A DNA stretch of 64,000 nt. Origin: Pseudomonas reactans. GTDB taxonomy: Bacteria > Pseudomonadota > Gammaproteobacteria > Pseudomonadales > Pseudomonadaceae. The stretch spans positions 1-64,000 of the forward strand of contig NZ_JACAPG010000019.1 in assembly GCF_013385825.1 (NCBI RefSeq), written 5' to 3'. Positions 27,293 through 36,594 of the stretch are shown here, piece by piece (positions within the stretch are counted from its first letter, which is position 1; every line of letters begins with the position of its first letter). A program made the translations under genes and the position numbers. Below the pieces are notes generated by a model that was not told the DNA's origin, made no database searches, and saw only the letters and a program-made list of their open reading frames with translations.

Positions 27293-28444
27293 ATGACCGT
27301 GGCCTTGACCTCCATCAGGATCAGCACCGACTTTGACAGTGGCAATATTCAGGTACTGGATGCCAGTGATTCCTATCAATTGCTGCTGGCGATCAAACCC
27401 GACACCCGTAGCCAACATTTCCAATGGTTCCACTTCAAGGCCGAAGGTATGCATGTGGGCCACACCCACACGTTTCGCCTGAGCAATGCGAGCCAGTCGT
27501 CTTACCCGCACGCGTGGAGCGGCTACAACGCCGTAGCGTCCTACGACCATATCAATTGGTTTCGGGTACCTTCGCGCTTTGATGGGGAAATCCTGCATAT
27601 CAGCCTTGAGACCCGGGAGAAGCAAGCCTGGATTGCCTATTTCGAACCCTACAGCCGTGAGCGGCATGACTGGCTGATCGAACAGGCCTTGAGCCGCGCC
27701 GACACCCAGTTGCTGGCCACCGGTAAAAGTGTCGAAGGCCGTGATATCCCACTGCTGCGTCGCGGAAAAGGTGGCGAAGGCCGCCGCAAAGTCTGGATCA
27801 TCGCCCAACAGCATCCCGGCGAACACATGGCCGAATGGTTCATGGAAGGCATCATCGAACGCCTGCAACAGGACGGTGACGCCGAGTTGAAAAAACTGCT
27901 GAAAGTTGCCGACCTGTACCTGGTGCCCAACATGAACCCGGACGGCGCGTTCCATGGCCACCTGCGCACCAACGCCATGGGTCAGGACCTCAACCGCGCC
28001 TGGCAGAACGCCAGCCAGGAGATCAGCCCGGAAGTGCTGTTCGTGCAACAGCAGATGGAAAAGTACGGCGTCGACCTGTTCCTCGATATCCACGGCGATG
28101 AGGAAATACCCTACGTCTTCACCGCCGGCTGCGAAGGCAACCCCGGCTACACACCGCGCATCGAGATGCTGGAAAAACACTTCCGCAGCCACTTGAGCGC
28201 CCTGACCCGCGACTTCCAGACCACCTACGGCTACACCCGCGACCTGCCGGGCGAAGCCAACATGACACTGGCGTGCAATGCCGTCGGCCAGCAGTACGAC
28301 TGCCTGTCCCTGACCCTGGAAATGCCCTTCAAGGACAACGACGACGCGCCCAACCCGCTCACCGGTTGGTCAGGTAAACGTTCAATGCAACTGGGTAAGG
28401 ATGTGTTGAGCAGCGTGGCCGATATCGTCGACGTCTTGCGCTAA
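27293..28444 (+). CDS. M14-family zinc carboxypeptidase (cytosolic CCP-like)
   Basis: 383-residue metallocarboxypeptidase. The N-terminal beta domain (about 1-125) precedes an M14 catalytic domain with the zinc motif HPGE in IIAQQHPGEHMAEWF. The NMNPDGAFHGHLRTNAMGQDLNR substrate loop, the third zinc His in FLDIHGDEE and a late SLTLEMPF strand with the general-base Glu follow. It fits the bacterial relatives of cytosolic carboxypeptidases known from P. aeruginosa. There is no signal peptide, so it is cytosolic. It stops four bases into the convergent HxlR gene. Natural substrate unknown. Confidence 0.9.
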   Translation: MTVALTSIRISTDFDSGNIQVLDASDSYQLLLAIKPDTRSQHFQWFHFKAEGMHVGHTHTFRLSNASQSSYPHAWSGYNAVASYDHINWFRVPSRFDGEILHISLETREKQAWIAYFEPYSRERHDWLIEQALSRADTQLLATGKSVEGRDIPLLRRGKGGEGRRKVWIIAQQHPGEHMAEWFMEGIIERLQQDGDAELKKLLKVADLYLVPNMNPDGAFHGHLRTNAMGQDLNRAWQNASQEISPEVLFVQQQMEKYGVDLFLDIHGDEEIPYVFTAGCEGNPGYTPRIEMLEKHFRSHLSALTRDFQTTYGYTRDLPGEANMTLACNAVGQQYDCLSLTLEMPFKDNDDAPNPLTGWSGKRSMQLGKDVLSSVADIVDVLR

Positions 28445-28893
28445 ACCGAGTCGGCGGGCACCCGCCGACAATCCTCAGGCCCCAGCAACCGCCCATCCGC
28501 CGAGCGCAGCTCCAGCGCTCGCAGCGGCGCGCCATGGGCGCTGTCCACCATCACCGAATGCGCCTCGCCTTCCCCGTAGAAAAAACCCTCGCCCCACTGC
28601 CGCAACCCGATGATCACGTTGAACAGGCCCTGGCCCTTTTCCGTCAGGACGTACTCCTGATAAGCGCTGCCATCCGACGCCGGCACGATCTCCAGCACGC
28701 CATGGGCCACCAGGCTGCGCAAGCGCGTGGACAAGATGTTTTTGGCCATGCCCAGGCTGCGTTGGAACTCACCAAACCGGCGAACCCCATCAAACGCGTC
28801 GCGAATGATCAGCAGCGACCAGCCATCGCCAATCGCATCCAGCGAGCGCGCCACCGGGCATTCGGCGCTTTCAAAGCGGGTGAGCTTGACCAT
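28441..28893 (-). CDS. HxlR-family transcriptional regulator
   Basis: 150 residues with the MarR/HxlR winged helix. Residues 10-100 contain CPVARSLDAIGDGWSLLIIRDAF, FGEFQRSLGMAKNILSTRLR and a YVLTEKGQGL wing, with a conserved Cys12 that in some HxlR proteins senses redox or electrophiles. The ATG at 28893 was chosen; upstream residues do not fit. It diverges from an MFS exporter gene 97 bases away and probably represses it. Confidence 0.88.
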   Translation of the reverse strand: MVKLTRFESAECPVARSLDAIGDGWSLLIIRDAFDGVRRFGEFQRSLGMAKNILSTRLRSLVAHGVLEIVPASDGSAYQEYVLTEKGQGLFNVIIGLRQWGEGFFYGEGEAHSVMVDSAHGAPLRALELRSADGRLLGPEDCRRVPADSV

Positions 28894-28990
28894 CGGGCTG
28901 CCTGTCGTCGACCAATAATGTAGTTGCAATATAAAACCAGAATCCATACCGTACAACTAGTTTCATTTTAAAACCACAAAGGATATCCCC

Positions 28991-30262
28991 ATGCCTTCCT
29001 CACCCTTGAGTAACAAAGTGGTGGTGCTGTTCGCCATCGCCTGCGGCCTGTCGGTAGCCAATGTCTACTACGCCCAGCCGTTACTCGACGCCATGGCGCA
29101 AACCTTTACCATGGACCACGCCACTGTCGGCATCATCATCGCCCTCACCCAAGTCGGCTATGGCGTGGGCCTGTTGTTGCTGGTGCCACTGGGGGACTTG
29201 CTCAACCGGCGCCGGCTGATTGTCAGCCAACTGCTGCTCTCCACCCTGGCCGTGCTGATGGTGGGATTGTCCTCAAGCAGTTTCTGGCTGTTGGCTGGCA
29301 TGTTGCTGACCGGGCTGCTCGCGGTGGTTGCCCAGGTGCTGGTGGCATTGGCGGCTCACTTGGCGTCGCCGGAACAGCGCGGGCAGGTGGTGGGGTTGGT
29401 CACCAGCGGTATCGTGGTCGGTTTGCTGCTGGCCCGCTCGGTGTCCGGCGCGATGGCCGATCTGGCAGGCTGGCGCTCGGTTTATCTGCTGTCAGCAGGC
29501 CTGACGCTATTGATGGCCATCTTGCTGTGGCGCGTGTTGCCAAACACCGAACAACCGCGCGCCACCGGCACTTATGGCACGTTGATCCGCTCGGTCTTCA
29601 GCTTGCTCAAGAAAGAAAAGGTCCTGCGTGACCGCGCCGTACTGGCAATGTTGATTTTCGCCGCCGGCACCGTCTTGTGGACGCCGCTGGTGCTGCCGTT
29701 GAGCGCCGCGCCGCTGTCGCTTTCCCACACAGAAATCGGCCTGTTCGGACTCGCCGGTGCCGCCGGAGCACTCGGTGCTGCCCGCGCCGGGCGCTTGGCC
29801 GACAAAGGCTTTGCCCAGTGGACCAGCGGCACGGCATTGCTGCTGATGTTGCTGTCCTGGGTCGCCATCGGCTGTACCCAATCGTCGCTGTGGGCATTGG
29901 TGTTGGGGGTGATTGTGTTCGATCTGGGCCTGCAAGCCGTGCATGTCACCAGCCAGAGCCTGATCTACGCCGTGCGCCCCGACGCTCAGAGCCGGCTGGT
30001 AGCCGGCTACATGCTGTTTTACTCAGTGGGCAGTGCGCTGGGCTCCATCAGCGCAACCGCTATGTATGCCTGGGGCGGTTGGATCGGGGTGTGCGGCCTC
30101 GGTGCCACCATCAACCTGCTGGCGCTGATCTACTGGCTGGCCACACTGCCCGCCAAACCTGTTTCAGTCCTTGCTGCCGGTCATGCTTTGCAGCACGCCG
30201 TCACGGCGGATCAACCCATGGAACAACGCCGCCGCCAGGTGCAACAGCACTGTCAGGAATAG
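28991..30262 (+). CDS. MFS transporter
   Basis: 423 residues, 12 predicted membrane helices, and an MFS motif A-like GDLLNRRR between helices 2 and 3. It looks like an exporter of the DHA1 kind. It diverges from the HxlR regulator, its likely controller. The last about 33 residues (after PAKPVSVL) are hydrophilic and are encoded across the 3' end of the convergent cytochrome b561 gene, an overlap of 100 bases. The substrate is unknown. Confidence 0.88.
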   Translation: MPSSPLSNKVVVLFAIACGLSVANVYYAQPLLDAMAQTFTMDHATVGIIIALTQVGYGVGLLLLVPLGDLLNRRRLIVSQLLLSTLAVLMVGLSSSSFWLLAGMLLTGLLAVVAQVLVALAAHLASPEQRGQVVGLVTSGIVVGLLLARSVSGAMADLAGWRSVYLLSAGLTLLMAILLWRVLPNTEQPRATGTYGTLIRSVFSLLKKEKVLRDRAVLAMLIFAAGTVLWTPLVLPLSAAPLSLSHTEIGLFGLAGAAGALGAARAGRLADKGFAQWTSGTALLLMLLSWVAIGCTQSSLWALVLGVIVFDLGLQAVHVTSQSLIYAVRPDAQSRLVAGYMLFYSVGSALGSISATAMYAWGGWIGVCGLGATINLLALIYWLATLPAKPVSVLAAGHALQHAVTADQPMEQRRRQVQQHCQE

Positions 30263-30703
30263 CAGATAGGCCAGGAACCCATGGGCCCTGCGCAACACCG
30301 CGAACAACGGCGCGTTCGCCCCCACCAGCGCCGGCAACTGCACCGAACCGCTGAGCATCACCGGGTCGCCCGCCGCCGAAATCATCGCCCAGCCCAGCAA
30401 CGGCAAGACCAGCATCAGGGCATACAACACCAGGTGGGAGGCTTTGGCCGCCAGCACTTGCCACAGCGGCAAGTCGGCAGGCAACGGCGGTTGGCGCGTG
30501 GAAAAACGCACGACCAAACGCACGATCACCAAGGCCAGGATCGCGATACCCAACGGCTTGTGCAGGTGGATCAACCATTCATGGCGCTCTGAAACAGAAG
30601 CCGCCAGGCCCGCGCCGATAAACAGCATGGCGATGACCATCAGCGCCATCAGCCAGTGCAGCAGGCGCGCCAGGGGTGCGAAAAACCGCGGTTGGGCATT
30701 CAT
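30164..30703 (-). CDS. Cytochrome b561
   Basis: 179-residue di-haem inner-membrane protein with four membrane helices and the conserved haem His in LHWLMALMV (His16), HLHKPLGIAIL (about His46-48), and a later HLVLYALMLVLPLLGW with HGFLAYLLFL. It shuttles electrons from the quinone pool to periplasmic partners. Its ATG overlaps the catalase-family stop by four bases, so it is the second gene of that operon and the likely electron donor for the peroxidase. Confidence 0.93.
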   Translation of the reverse strand: MNAQPRFFAPLARLLHWLMALMVIAMLFIGAGLAASVSERHEWLIHLHKPLGIAILALVIVRLVVRFSTRQPPLPADLPLWQVLAAKASHLVLYALMLVLPLLGWAMISAAGDPVMLSGSVQLPALVGANAPLFAVLRRAHGFLAYLLFLTVLLHLAAALFHGLIRRDGVLQSMTGSKD

Positions 30704-31782
30704 GGTTTCGACTCCTGAAGGGCGCTGTGCAACGGGCTGACTTCACCGGCGCGGCGCAGGTACGAACTGGCGTACGCCGCCGAGCGAGCTGCCAGCAACG
30801 GGTCGTTGGAGGCTTGGATGCCACTGGGCAGAATCAGTGGATCGAAGTTGATATCGCGGCAATCCCCATCCGCCTGCGGCTGGCTGCTTTGCAGCACCAG
30901 GGTGCCGGCGTTGATGACTTTATGCTCGCCGGTCCAGGCCTTGCTCGCATCGTCCACGGGGTCGCCGGGGTTGGCCAGCGTCATGTTCAACTGCCAGCGC
31001 AACGGCCCGGTCGCCAGGCGCTGTATGAGGTCCTTTTCCAGGAAATCACTGCCCGCAGGCGCGGTATCGCCCGCTGCATCCTGAAGCTGCGGCACGACGC
31101 CCCAACGCACGGCCTGGCGCTTGCCATCGGCCCCTACCAGGAAGAACGCGTTGATACCGTTGTAAGTTTCGGTCGCATAACTGGCCGAAGGCTTGGCGGT
31201 CTTGACCCACGCCAGGAACGGCGCAGTCTCGGGATGAGCGGCAAAAAATGCCGGCATGCTCGCCGAGTCCGGCTTGCCAGTGGCAGGCTGCGGCGCACCG
31301 GCCTTGAGCATTTGGTAGAACGCTTCGGGCGTGCCGACCGGGAACACCGGCATGCTGTTCATGCCGGTGCGCCACTGCTGGCCGTTGGCCTGGCTGAACT
31401 GCACGGCAAAACTGCGGATCGGCACACTGCTGTCCGGCGCATAGGGGTTACCGCTCGGCAAGGCGAACCGTCCGATCAACGGCGTCTTGGCCTCGCTGAA
31501 TACCTGGGCGCTGGAGTAGGCACGGGCTTCGGCACTGCTCTCGAAATAACCGGCCACGCACACGCCCTTGGCATGGTTACGCCGGAAGCCTGGGTGCACG
31601 CCGTTGTTGGTTTCCAGGGCATTGACCAGGGTTTTCGGGCGCAGGCGCTGTGGGTCTAGGGTGCCGTTGACGTAGGCAAAAGCCCCCGCCATAACCGCAA
31701 CCACGGCACCGATACCTGCCAGGCGCGCGATCAGGCTCGCAGTGCTCAGCGGAGGACGGGGCGGTGATGAGTGATCTACCAT
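30700..31782 (-). CDS. Catalase-family peroxidase (SrpA-like), membrane-anchored periplasmic
   Basis: 360 residues. The N-terminal hydrophobic segment (about 16-40) is a signal anchor. The catalase-like fold follows, with VHPGFRRNHAKGVCVAGYF carrying the distal His. The C-terminal region with AARSAAYASSYLRR provides the proximal Tyr ligand. Shorter than true catalases, these proteins act as haem peroxidases. It heads an operon with cytochrome b561 and diverges from an ECF sigma gene. A promoter matching the sigma gene's own promoter lies between them. Confidence 0.9.
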   Translation of the reverse strand: MVDHSSPPRPPLSTASLIARLAGIGAVVAVMAGAFAYVNGTLDPQRLRPKTLVNALETNNGVHPGFRRNHAKGVCVAGYFESSAEARAYSSAQVFSEAKTPLIGRFALPSGNPYAPDSSVPIRSFAVQFSQANGQQWRTGMNSMPVFPVGTPEAFYQMLKAGAPQPATGKPDSASMPAFFAAHPETAPFLAWVKTAKPSASYATETYNGINAFFLVGADGKRQAVRWGVVPQLQDAAGDTAPAGSDFLEKDLIQRLATGPLRWQLNMTLANPGDPVDDASKAWTGEHKVINAGTLVLQSSQPQADGDCRDINFDPLILPSGIQASNDPLLAARSAAYASSYLRRAGEVSPLHSALQESKP

Positions 31783-31835
31783 GAAGGAACTCCAGGGCCA
31801 AAGGCCTTAGGGGTAAATATAAGGTCGGAGCATTA

Positions 31836-31862
31836 AGACGAATGCCGATCGGCTCTATTCCC
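31836..31862 (-). promoter_or_regulatory. ECF-type promoter of the catalase-b561 operon
   Basis: On the minus strand GGGAATA (31862-31856) and CGTCT (31840-31836) are separated by 15 bases. The identical pair of boxes with identical spacing is found on the plus strand at 31889-31915, pointing at the sigma gene. Confidence 0.82.
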
Positions 31863-31888
31863 TGGCCTTTGATTTATTTCCCAGGATC

Positions 31889-31915
31889 GGGAATAACCGT
31901 TCACGCCGCACGTCT
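31889..31915 (+). promoter_or_regulatory. ECF-type autoregulatory promoter of the sigma gene
   Basis: GGGAATA (31889-31895), 15 bases, CGTCT (31911-31915), then the sigma start 34 bases further on. Matches the divergent promoter in boxes and spacing. Confidence 0.82.
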
Positions 31916-31949
31916 CTCCAGTCCCAGCGTAGTGACCAGCCAGATTCCC

Positions 31950-32456
31950 ATGCATGAACTCGACGAACAGTTACGTGAACTCATCCCCAGGTTGCGGCGT
32001 TTTGCCGTGTCCCTGACCCGTAACGCCAGCAGCGCCGACGACCTGGTGCAGTCGACCCTGGAGCGGGCGATCATCAGTTGGGCCGACAAACGCGTCGAAG
32101 GCGACTTGCGCGCCTGGCTGTTTTCGATCCTCTACCGGCAGTTCCTCGATGCCCACCGCCGCACCCGGCGTTATGCGCGCATGCTGGAATTCTTCACCGG
32201 ACGCGACGATGCGCAGCCGTCGGTGGAACGCACGGTGATCGCCCAAGCGACCCTGCAAGCCTTCGATCAACTCAACACCGAGCAGCGCGCGTTGCTGCTG
32301 TGGGTTTCGGTCGAAGGCCTGAGCTACAAGGAAATCGCCGAGATCCTTGAGGTGCCCATCGGCACCGTGATGTCGCGCCTGTCCCGGGCGCGCCAAGCCC
32401 TGCGTCAACTCAGTGATGGCGAAATTGCCAGCCCTTCCCTGCGGATACTCAAATGA
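31950..32456 (+). CDS. ECF sigma factor
   Basis: 168-residue group 4 sigma factor: region 2 at about 15-80 (FAVSLTRNASSADDLVQSTLERAI, DLRAWLFSILYRQFLDAHRR) and region 4 at about 105-160 (LNTEQRALLLWVSVEGLSYKEIAEIL, GTVMSRLSRARQAL). The ATG at 31950 gives the usual MHELDEQLRELIPRLRRFA start; an open frame 36 codons longer would cover the promoter. Its stop overlaps the anti-sigma gene by four bases. The divergent matching promoters point to a small regulon of this operon and the catalase operon. Confidence 0.93.
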   Translation: MHELDEQLRELIPRLRRFAVSLTRNASSADDLVQSTLERAIISWADKRVEGDLRAWLFSILYRQFLDAHRRTRRYARMLEFFTGRDDAQPSVERTVIAQATLQAFDQLNTEQRALLLWVSVEGLSYKEIAEILEVPIGTVMSRLSRARQALRQLSDGEIASPSLRILK

Positions 32457-33190
32457 TCAGCCTGCCCCCCAGCGAACGCGATTTGCATGCCTACGTCGAT
32501 CACCAACTGCTGGAGAGTGATCGCCGCGTGCTTGAAACCTACTTGGCGGCCCACCCGGACGTCGCCGCCCAGGTCCACGCCTGGCAACACGACGCGCAGT
32601 TGCTGCGTGCCGCGTTGGGCGGCGCCCTGCAACAGCCGGCCAACCCGGACCTGGACCCGGCGCTGATCCGCCAGCGCATCAAGCGTCAATCACGACGCCA
32701 CTTGGCTACGGCCGCCGTGCTGCTGATCGCCATCAGCCTCGGCGGTGTCGGTGGCTGGCACGCCCGTGAAGCCACCCAGCCCGCCCAACTGCCGATGGCC
32801 GATGCGATGCAGGCGTTCCGCTTATTCGCCCAAGACGGCATCATGCCCGCCGACTACAAAGTGCAGGGCAGTGGCACGATGCAGGCCTGGCTCGACCGCT
32901 ACTTCAACCAGGCCCATCGCCTACCCGACTTGAGCGCGTCCGGATTCACACCGGTCAGTGGGCGTTTGCTCACCACCGAGCAAGGCGCTGCTGCCATGGT
33001 GCTGTATGAAGACCCGCAAGGCCGGCGCATCAGTTTCTACATTCGCCCACCAGGACCGGAAAACGGTTTCCTGCCAAGGGGCAGCCGCAGTGCCGATGGC
33101 TTGCAGGCGCAGTACTGGTCCGGCGCAGGCTACAACTATGCGATGGTCAGCCCGGTGGATCAGCCTGCCCCGCCGCTGCTGACGTTCTAG
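32453..33190 (+). CDS. Anti-sigma factor (transmembrane)
   Basis: 245 residues: a cytosolic N-terminal anti-sigma domain (about 8-75, ERDLHAYVDHQLLESDRR), one membrane helix (about 82-100, HLATAAVLLIAISLGGVGG) and a periplasmic domain of about 140 residues. It should hold the ECF sigma at the membrane and release it on a periplasmic signal. No CXXC or ZAS-type HxxxCxxC zinc motif is visible. Co-translated with the sigma gene (ATGA overlap) and convergent with the pilus tip gene, overlapping it by four bases. Confidence 0.88.
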   Translation: MISLPPSERDLHAYVDHQLLESDRRVLETYLAAHPDVAAQVHAWQHDAQLLRAALGGALQQPANPDLDPALIRQRIKRQSRRHLATAAVLLIAISLGGVGGWHAREATQPAQLPMADAMQAFRLFAQDGIMPADYKVQGSGTMQAWLDRYFNQAHRLPDLSASGFTPVSGRLLTTEQGAAAMVLYEDPQGRRISFYIRPPGPENGFLPRGSRSADGLQAQYWSGAGYNYAMVSPVDQPAPPLLTF

Positions 33191-34164
33191 AAACCCACAT
33201 CGAGTACCACGTTGTCCACATAGGTGCCGCCGGGAGGCGTGCTCTGGTCGGTGTAGATCCGGGCGTTGTAGTTGAACACCTGGCTGCCGGTGCCCAGGCC
33301 ATTGCCGGGGTTGATCTCGGCGGTGGAGCTGGCGCGCCGTGCAGCGCCCACGCTGCCCCAGCGCGTAGTGCCGGCGCTTTTGAAGATGTCATACGCCAGG
33401 TAGTTGCTGCCCGAGATCATCCGCCGCCGACCGCCCACGCTGACGGCGTTCTGGCCGTCGCTCAAGCCCACGGTGTAGGCACTGCCCTTGGTGCAGGCGA
33501 TATTGATGGTCTGCCCGGTCACGGCGGTAAATCCACTGATGACCGGGGCGCTGCCAAAGCTGATATTGGGCGCGGTGATCTGGCAGTCGTTGGTGACCGT
33601 CATGCTCACTGTCAGGGTCGCTACCGGCGGGTTGGAACTCTTGTCGCGCGCGAGGCACACATTGCCCAGGCTCAGGAGTGAGCAATAGTCCCAACTCCAG
33701 ACAATGTTCAAGGTCTCGGTATAGACCCCCGCCGCCACGTTGCTGCCGGTAATGCTCCCGACATACAACGGCAGGGTTTTGGCACCGGGCCCAGAGACCA
33801 AGCCAAAGGACGAGGCAATGCCATTGGTACCAAAATCGAAAGCCACCCCGCGATTGATAGGGAAACTGGCGCTGTTATTGCCATAGATCGTGTAACCGAT
33901 CACGTCTCCGGTCGGTCCCACCATACCTGACGTGGCCGAGGTAATAGTGGCAATGAAGTGATCGCTGCCCGGCACCAGTGCGATCAGGGTCGGCGTGCAG
34001 CGCAGCCCGGCATTGGCAGTGGAACTGCCTTGCACCGTCGTGTTCACCGTCATTGAGCTGACGGAGCCAAAACTGACCGGCGCGGTCGCCACCACCGAGC
34101 AAGCGGCCGACGCACTACCGCAGAGCAGCACACTGCCTATCAACGCAATGCCGCGCCCTCTCAT
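33187..34164 (-). CDS. Two-domain SCPU pilus tip adhesin (CsuE-like)
   Basis: 325 residues with a signal peptide (ends CGSASA-AC) and two spore-coat-U (SCPU) domains, at about 22-160 and 170-325. The second ends in the C-terminal strand VDNVVLDVGF that donates to its neighbours. In archaic chaperone-usher systems the two-domain subunit is the tip adhesin (CsuE). It is the last gene of the seven-gene operon and starts inside the usher stop (ATGA). The ATG at 34164 was chosen because the signal peptide begins there. Confidence 0.88.
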   Translation of the reverse strand: MRGRGIALIGSVLLCGSASAACSVVATAPVSFGSVSSMTVNTTVQGSSTANAGLRCTPTLIALVPGSDHFIATITSATSGMVGPTGDVIGYTIYGNNSASFPINRGVAFDFGTNGIASSFGLVSGPGAKTLPLYVGSITGSNVAAGVYTETLNIVWSWDYCSLLSLGNVCLARDKSSNPPVATLTVSMTVTNDCQITAPNISFGSAPVISGFTAVTGQTINIACTKGSAYTVGLSDGQNAVSVGGRRRMISGSNYLAYDIFKSAGTTRWGSVGAARRASSTAEINPGNGLGTGSQVFNYNARIYTDQSTPPGGTYVDNVVLDVGF

Positions 34165-36542
34165 TGGCACACCAACGGCCCGATCAACGGCACGCCCTGT
34201 TGCTGCTCGTCCATCTCGAACCGCGCCTGGCACGTACGCCCTTCACCCAACGTGACCTGCAACGTGTTATGGGCCGAGAGGTTTTCCAGGTACACCAGGC
34301 CATCCCAGCCCACCACCGCCTGCTGGCCACTTTGCTCATGCACCACAAGGCTGCCGAGGGGCAACTCCTGATGCTGGGTGTCCACCAGCGTGACACTGGC
34401 CGCGAGCACCCGACGCAATGGAAATTCCAGCAGGTAACCGCTGCCACGGCGCACCGACACACGCTGCTCCACATTCGGGCTCTGCACGTTGAGCGGGAGG
34501 TTCAGCGGATCGATTTCGTACTTGCCGCGGTAATAGGCGCTGCTCCACGGCACCAGCAAGTGGCCATTACGGTCGGTTTCACCCACCAGCTGGTTTTCAT
34601 AGCGCACCGGAATCCCGGCGAAGCCCTGAGTACTCACCACCACAAACGCATCATTGATACGGTTGGCGGCAAACATATCGCCGCCCATCCACACCAGCGA
34701 ACCACTGGCATCCGCCCAACGCGTCTCGGCGTCGCTGCTGCCGTACACACCCGCCTGCAACTGCACCGACTGCAAACGCCAGGTCAGGTCGGCCTGCCGG
34801 TACGCCGGGCCATCACCCTGGGCATAACCAAGGTTGTAACCCACCCCGCCTTCGCTGGGCACTGCGCGGCTGTAGTTGAGGCGCTGGCGACTGGCGCCAT
34901 CCTTGCTGCGCTCGGTACTCACGGCCAGGCTGCCGTTGAGGTCGAACGGGATAACCAACTGCGCCTGCATCGCCCAGTTACTGTCGCCGATCTCACGGTT
35001 GGCCGACAGGTAGAAACTGGTGTTGTGCCACAGGGGTTTGCTCCAGCTCAGGTTGAGCAAGCGCGTGCGCGAATCGTCCGCTGCCTGCACATCAAAGTAA
35101 CCCACGCCCAGGCTGCCGAAGCGCTCAAGGTTGAGGCTCAAGGTCACTTGCTCACTGCGTTTGCTGAGGCTGGCATAGGGGGTGTCGACCAGGGTCAGGT
35201 CCGCGTACTCGTCGCGCCGTTCGACCCGCTGGTACGACAGGCTGTAGCGCGTGCTGTTGTATGAATACCCCAGGCTCAGTTGCTGGCCGCCGCGCCCTTC
35301 GAACTGGCTTTGGCTGACGGCGGTGTTGAGCACGCCGAAGTTGCCCAGCCTCAAATTGCCACCCAGGCCGCCGAGGGTCAGGTCACTGGAGGCTTCGGCG
35401 TGGCTTTCCAGGGTCAGATTGTCGGAAACACCATAACGAAAGGTGCCGCTGGCGACGCCAGGCCCGTAGGCGAAATCCTTCAAAGTGTATTCCCGGCGCA
35501 AGGAACCGGCGGCCACCGAGAAATCCGTCAGGCCTTTTTGCAGCAGCGAACTCGTCACATAAAACGGCACCGTGGTTGACACCTGGCGACCCAGCGCGTC
35601 GGTGGTCACCACCACCGCCTCACCGGCACCATTGATAAATGGCACGTTGGTCAGGGTGTAAGGCCCCGGTTGCAGCAGCGCGCTGTCAGATTTGTAGCCG
35701 TTGATAAACAGGTCCACCGAGGACGGCACGGCAGCTTCACCGGCAAATTGCGGCAAGGGGTAGGTCACCAGGTCCGGGCGCACGGCGAAGTCCCGTGAAA
35801 ACTGCACCCCGCCCAGACGCACCGAGCTGCTCCAGGGCAAGGCGCCGCTGATCACGTCACCGGCCTCGTAGGTCAGCAGTCGTTCGTCATCGGAGAAACG
35901 CCAGGTGGTGTCATAGCGCCGGTAGCCGTTGTTGAAGGTACTGCTGCTGACGCCATCGGCCAGGGTCTGCCGGTATTGCCCGGTATTGGACAAGGTGCCC
36001 CAGTTGTCAAACAGCCGCACTTCGTTCCAGGCGGCGAGGTAGCTGCCGCCCTCGTCGGTGTCGTTGAAGTACAGGTCATAGTTGAGCAAGGCGCCGAAAC
36101 TGCTCATCGCCTGGGTGCGCGGGTAGGTGTTGCGATTGCCGATGAACTGTTCCTTCAGCCATGCGGGCGGCACATCCAGCAACAGGCGTTGGCCATTGCT
36201 GTCGTAGTCACTGTGCAGGCCTGGGATGGTGTCCAACGCCACGCTGCCACTCAGTTCACCGGGCAGCTTCATGCCCACATCCTGCAACGCACTGGCGGGG
36301 ACATAGAGTTGCCCGGCCCGTTGATCGACCGCGATGACGCGCCCGGTGTCCATCTGGTTGACCACCAGTTCCAGAAACAACTGTGCATCGGCGACAGCCT
36401 CCATACTGCTTGGCGGCGGCGGCAGGTCGCCAGCCACGCCTTGGGGCGCAATCATTGCGGCCCATAGCCCGCTTACCACTGCCACCGACGGCCATAGACG
36501 ACGAGCCCGACCACGACTCACACATGGCGTTGTGTCCTTCAA
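34161..36542 (-). CDS. Archaic chaperone-usher outer-membrane usher (CsuD-like)
   Basis: 793-residue FimD/PapC-type usher that translocates and polymerises pilus subunits. A signal peptide (about 1-37) precedes the N-terminal chaperone-binding domain, a 24-strand barrel with plug and the C-terminal domains. Motifs include YDLYFND and SVDLFINGYKSDSALLQPGPY. The start appears to be TTG at 36542 with GGAG seven bases upstream; no in-frame ATG precedes the hydrophobic core of the signal. It is followed immediately by the tip gene and preceded by the chaperone. Confidence 0.92.
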   Translation of the reverse strand: MKDTTPCVSRGRARRLWPSVAVVSGLWAAMIAPQGVAGDLPPPPSSMEAVADAQLFLELVVNQMDTGRVIAVDQRAGQLYVPASALQDVGMKLPGELSGSVALDTIPGLHSDYDSNGQRLLLDVPPAWLKEQFIGNRNTYPRTQAMSSFGALLNYDLYFNDTDEGGSYLAAWNEVRLFDNWGTLSNTGQYRQTLADGVSSSTFNNGYRRYDTTWRFSDDERLLTYEAGDVISGALPWSSSVRLGGVQFSRDFAVRPDLVTYPLPQFAGEAAVPSSVDLFINGYKSDSALLQPGPYTLTNVPFINGAGEAVVVTTDALGRQVSTTVPFYVTSSLLQKGLTDFSVAAGSLRREYTLKDFAYGPGVASGTFRYGVSDNLTLESHAEASSDLTLGGLGGNLRLGNFGVLNTAVSQSQFEGRGGQQLSLGYSYNSTRYSLSYQRVERRDEYADLTLVDTPYASLSKRSEQVTLSLNLERFGSLGVGYFDVQAADDSRTRLLNLSWSKPLWHNTSFYLSANREIGDSNWAMQAQLVIPFDLNGSLAVSTERSKDGASRQRLNYSRAVPSEGGVGYNLGYAQGDGPAYRQADLTWRLQSVQLQAGVYGSSDAETRWADASGSLVWMGGDMFAANRINDAFVVVSTQGFAGIPVRYENQLVGETDRNGHLLVPWSSAYYRGKYEIDPLNLPLNVQSPNVEQRVSVRRGSGYLLEFPLRRVLAASVTLVDTQHQELPLGSLVVHEQSGQQAVVGWDGLVYLENLSAHNTLQVTLGEGRTCQARFEMDEQQQGVPLIGPLVCQ

Positions 36543-36594
36543 TGGACATCTCCATCCGTTTAAATCCCGGAGCGTCCCGCCCCGCTACACTCGG

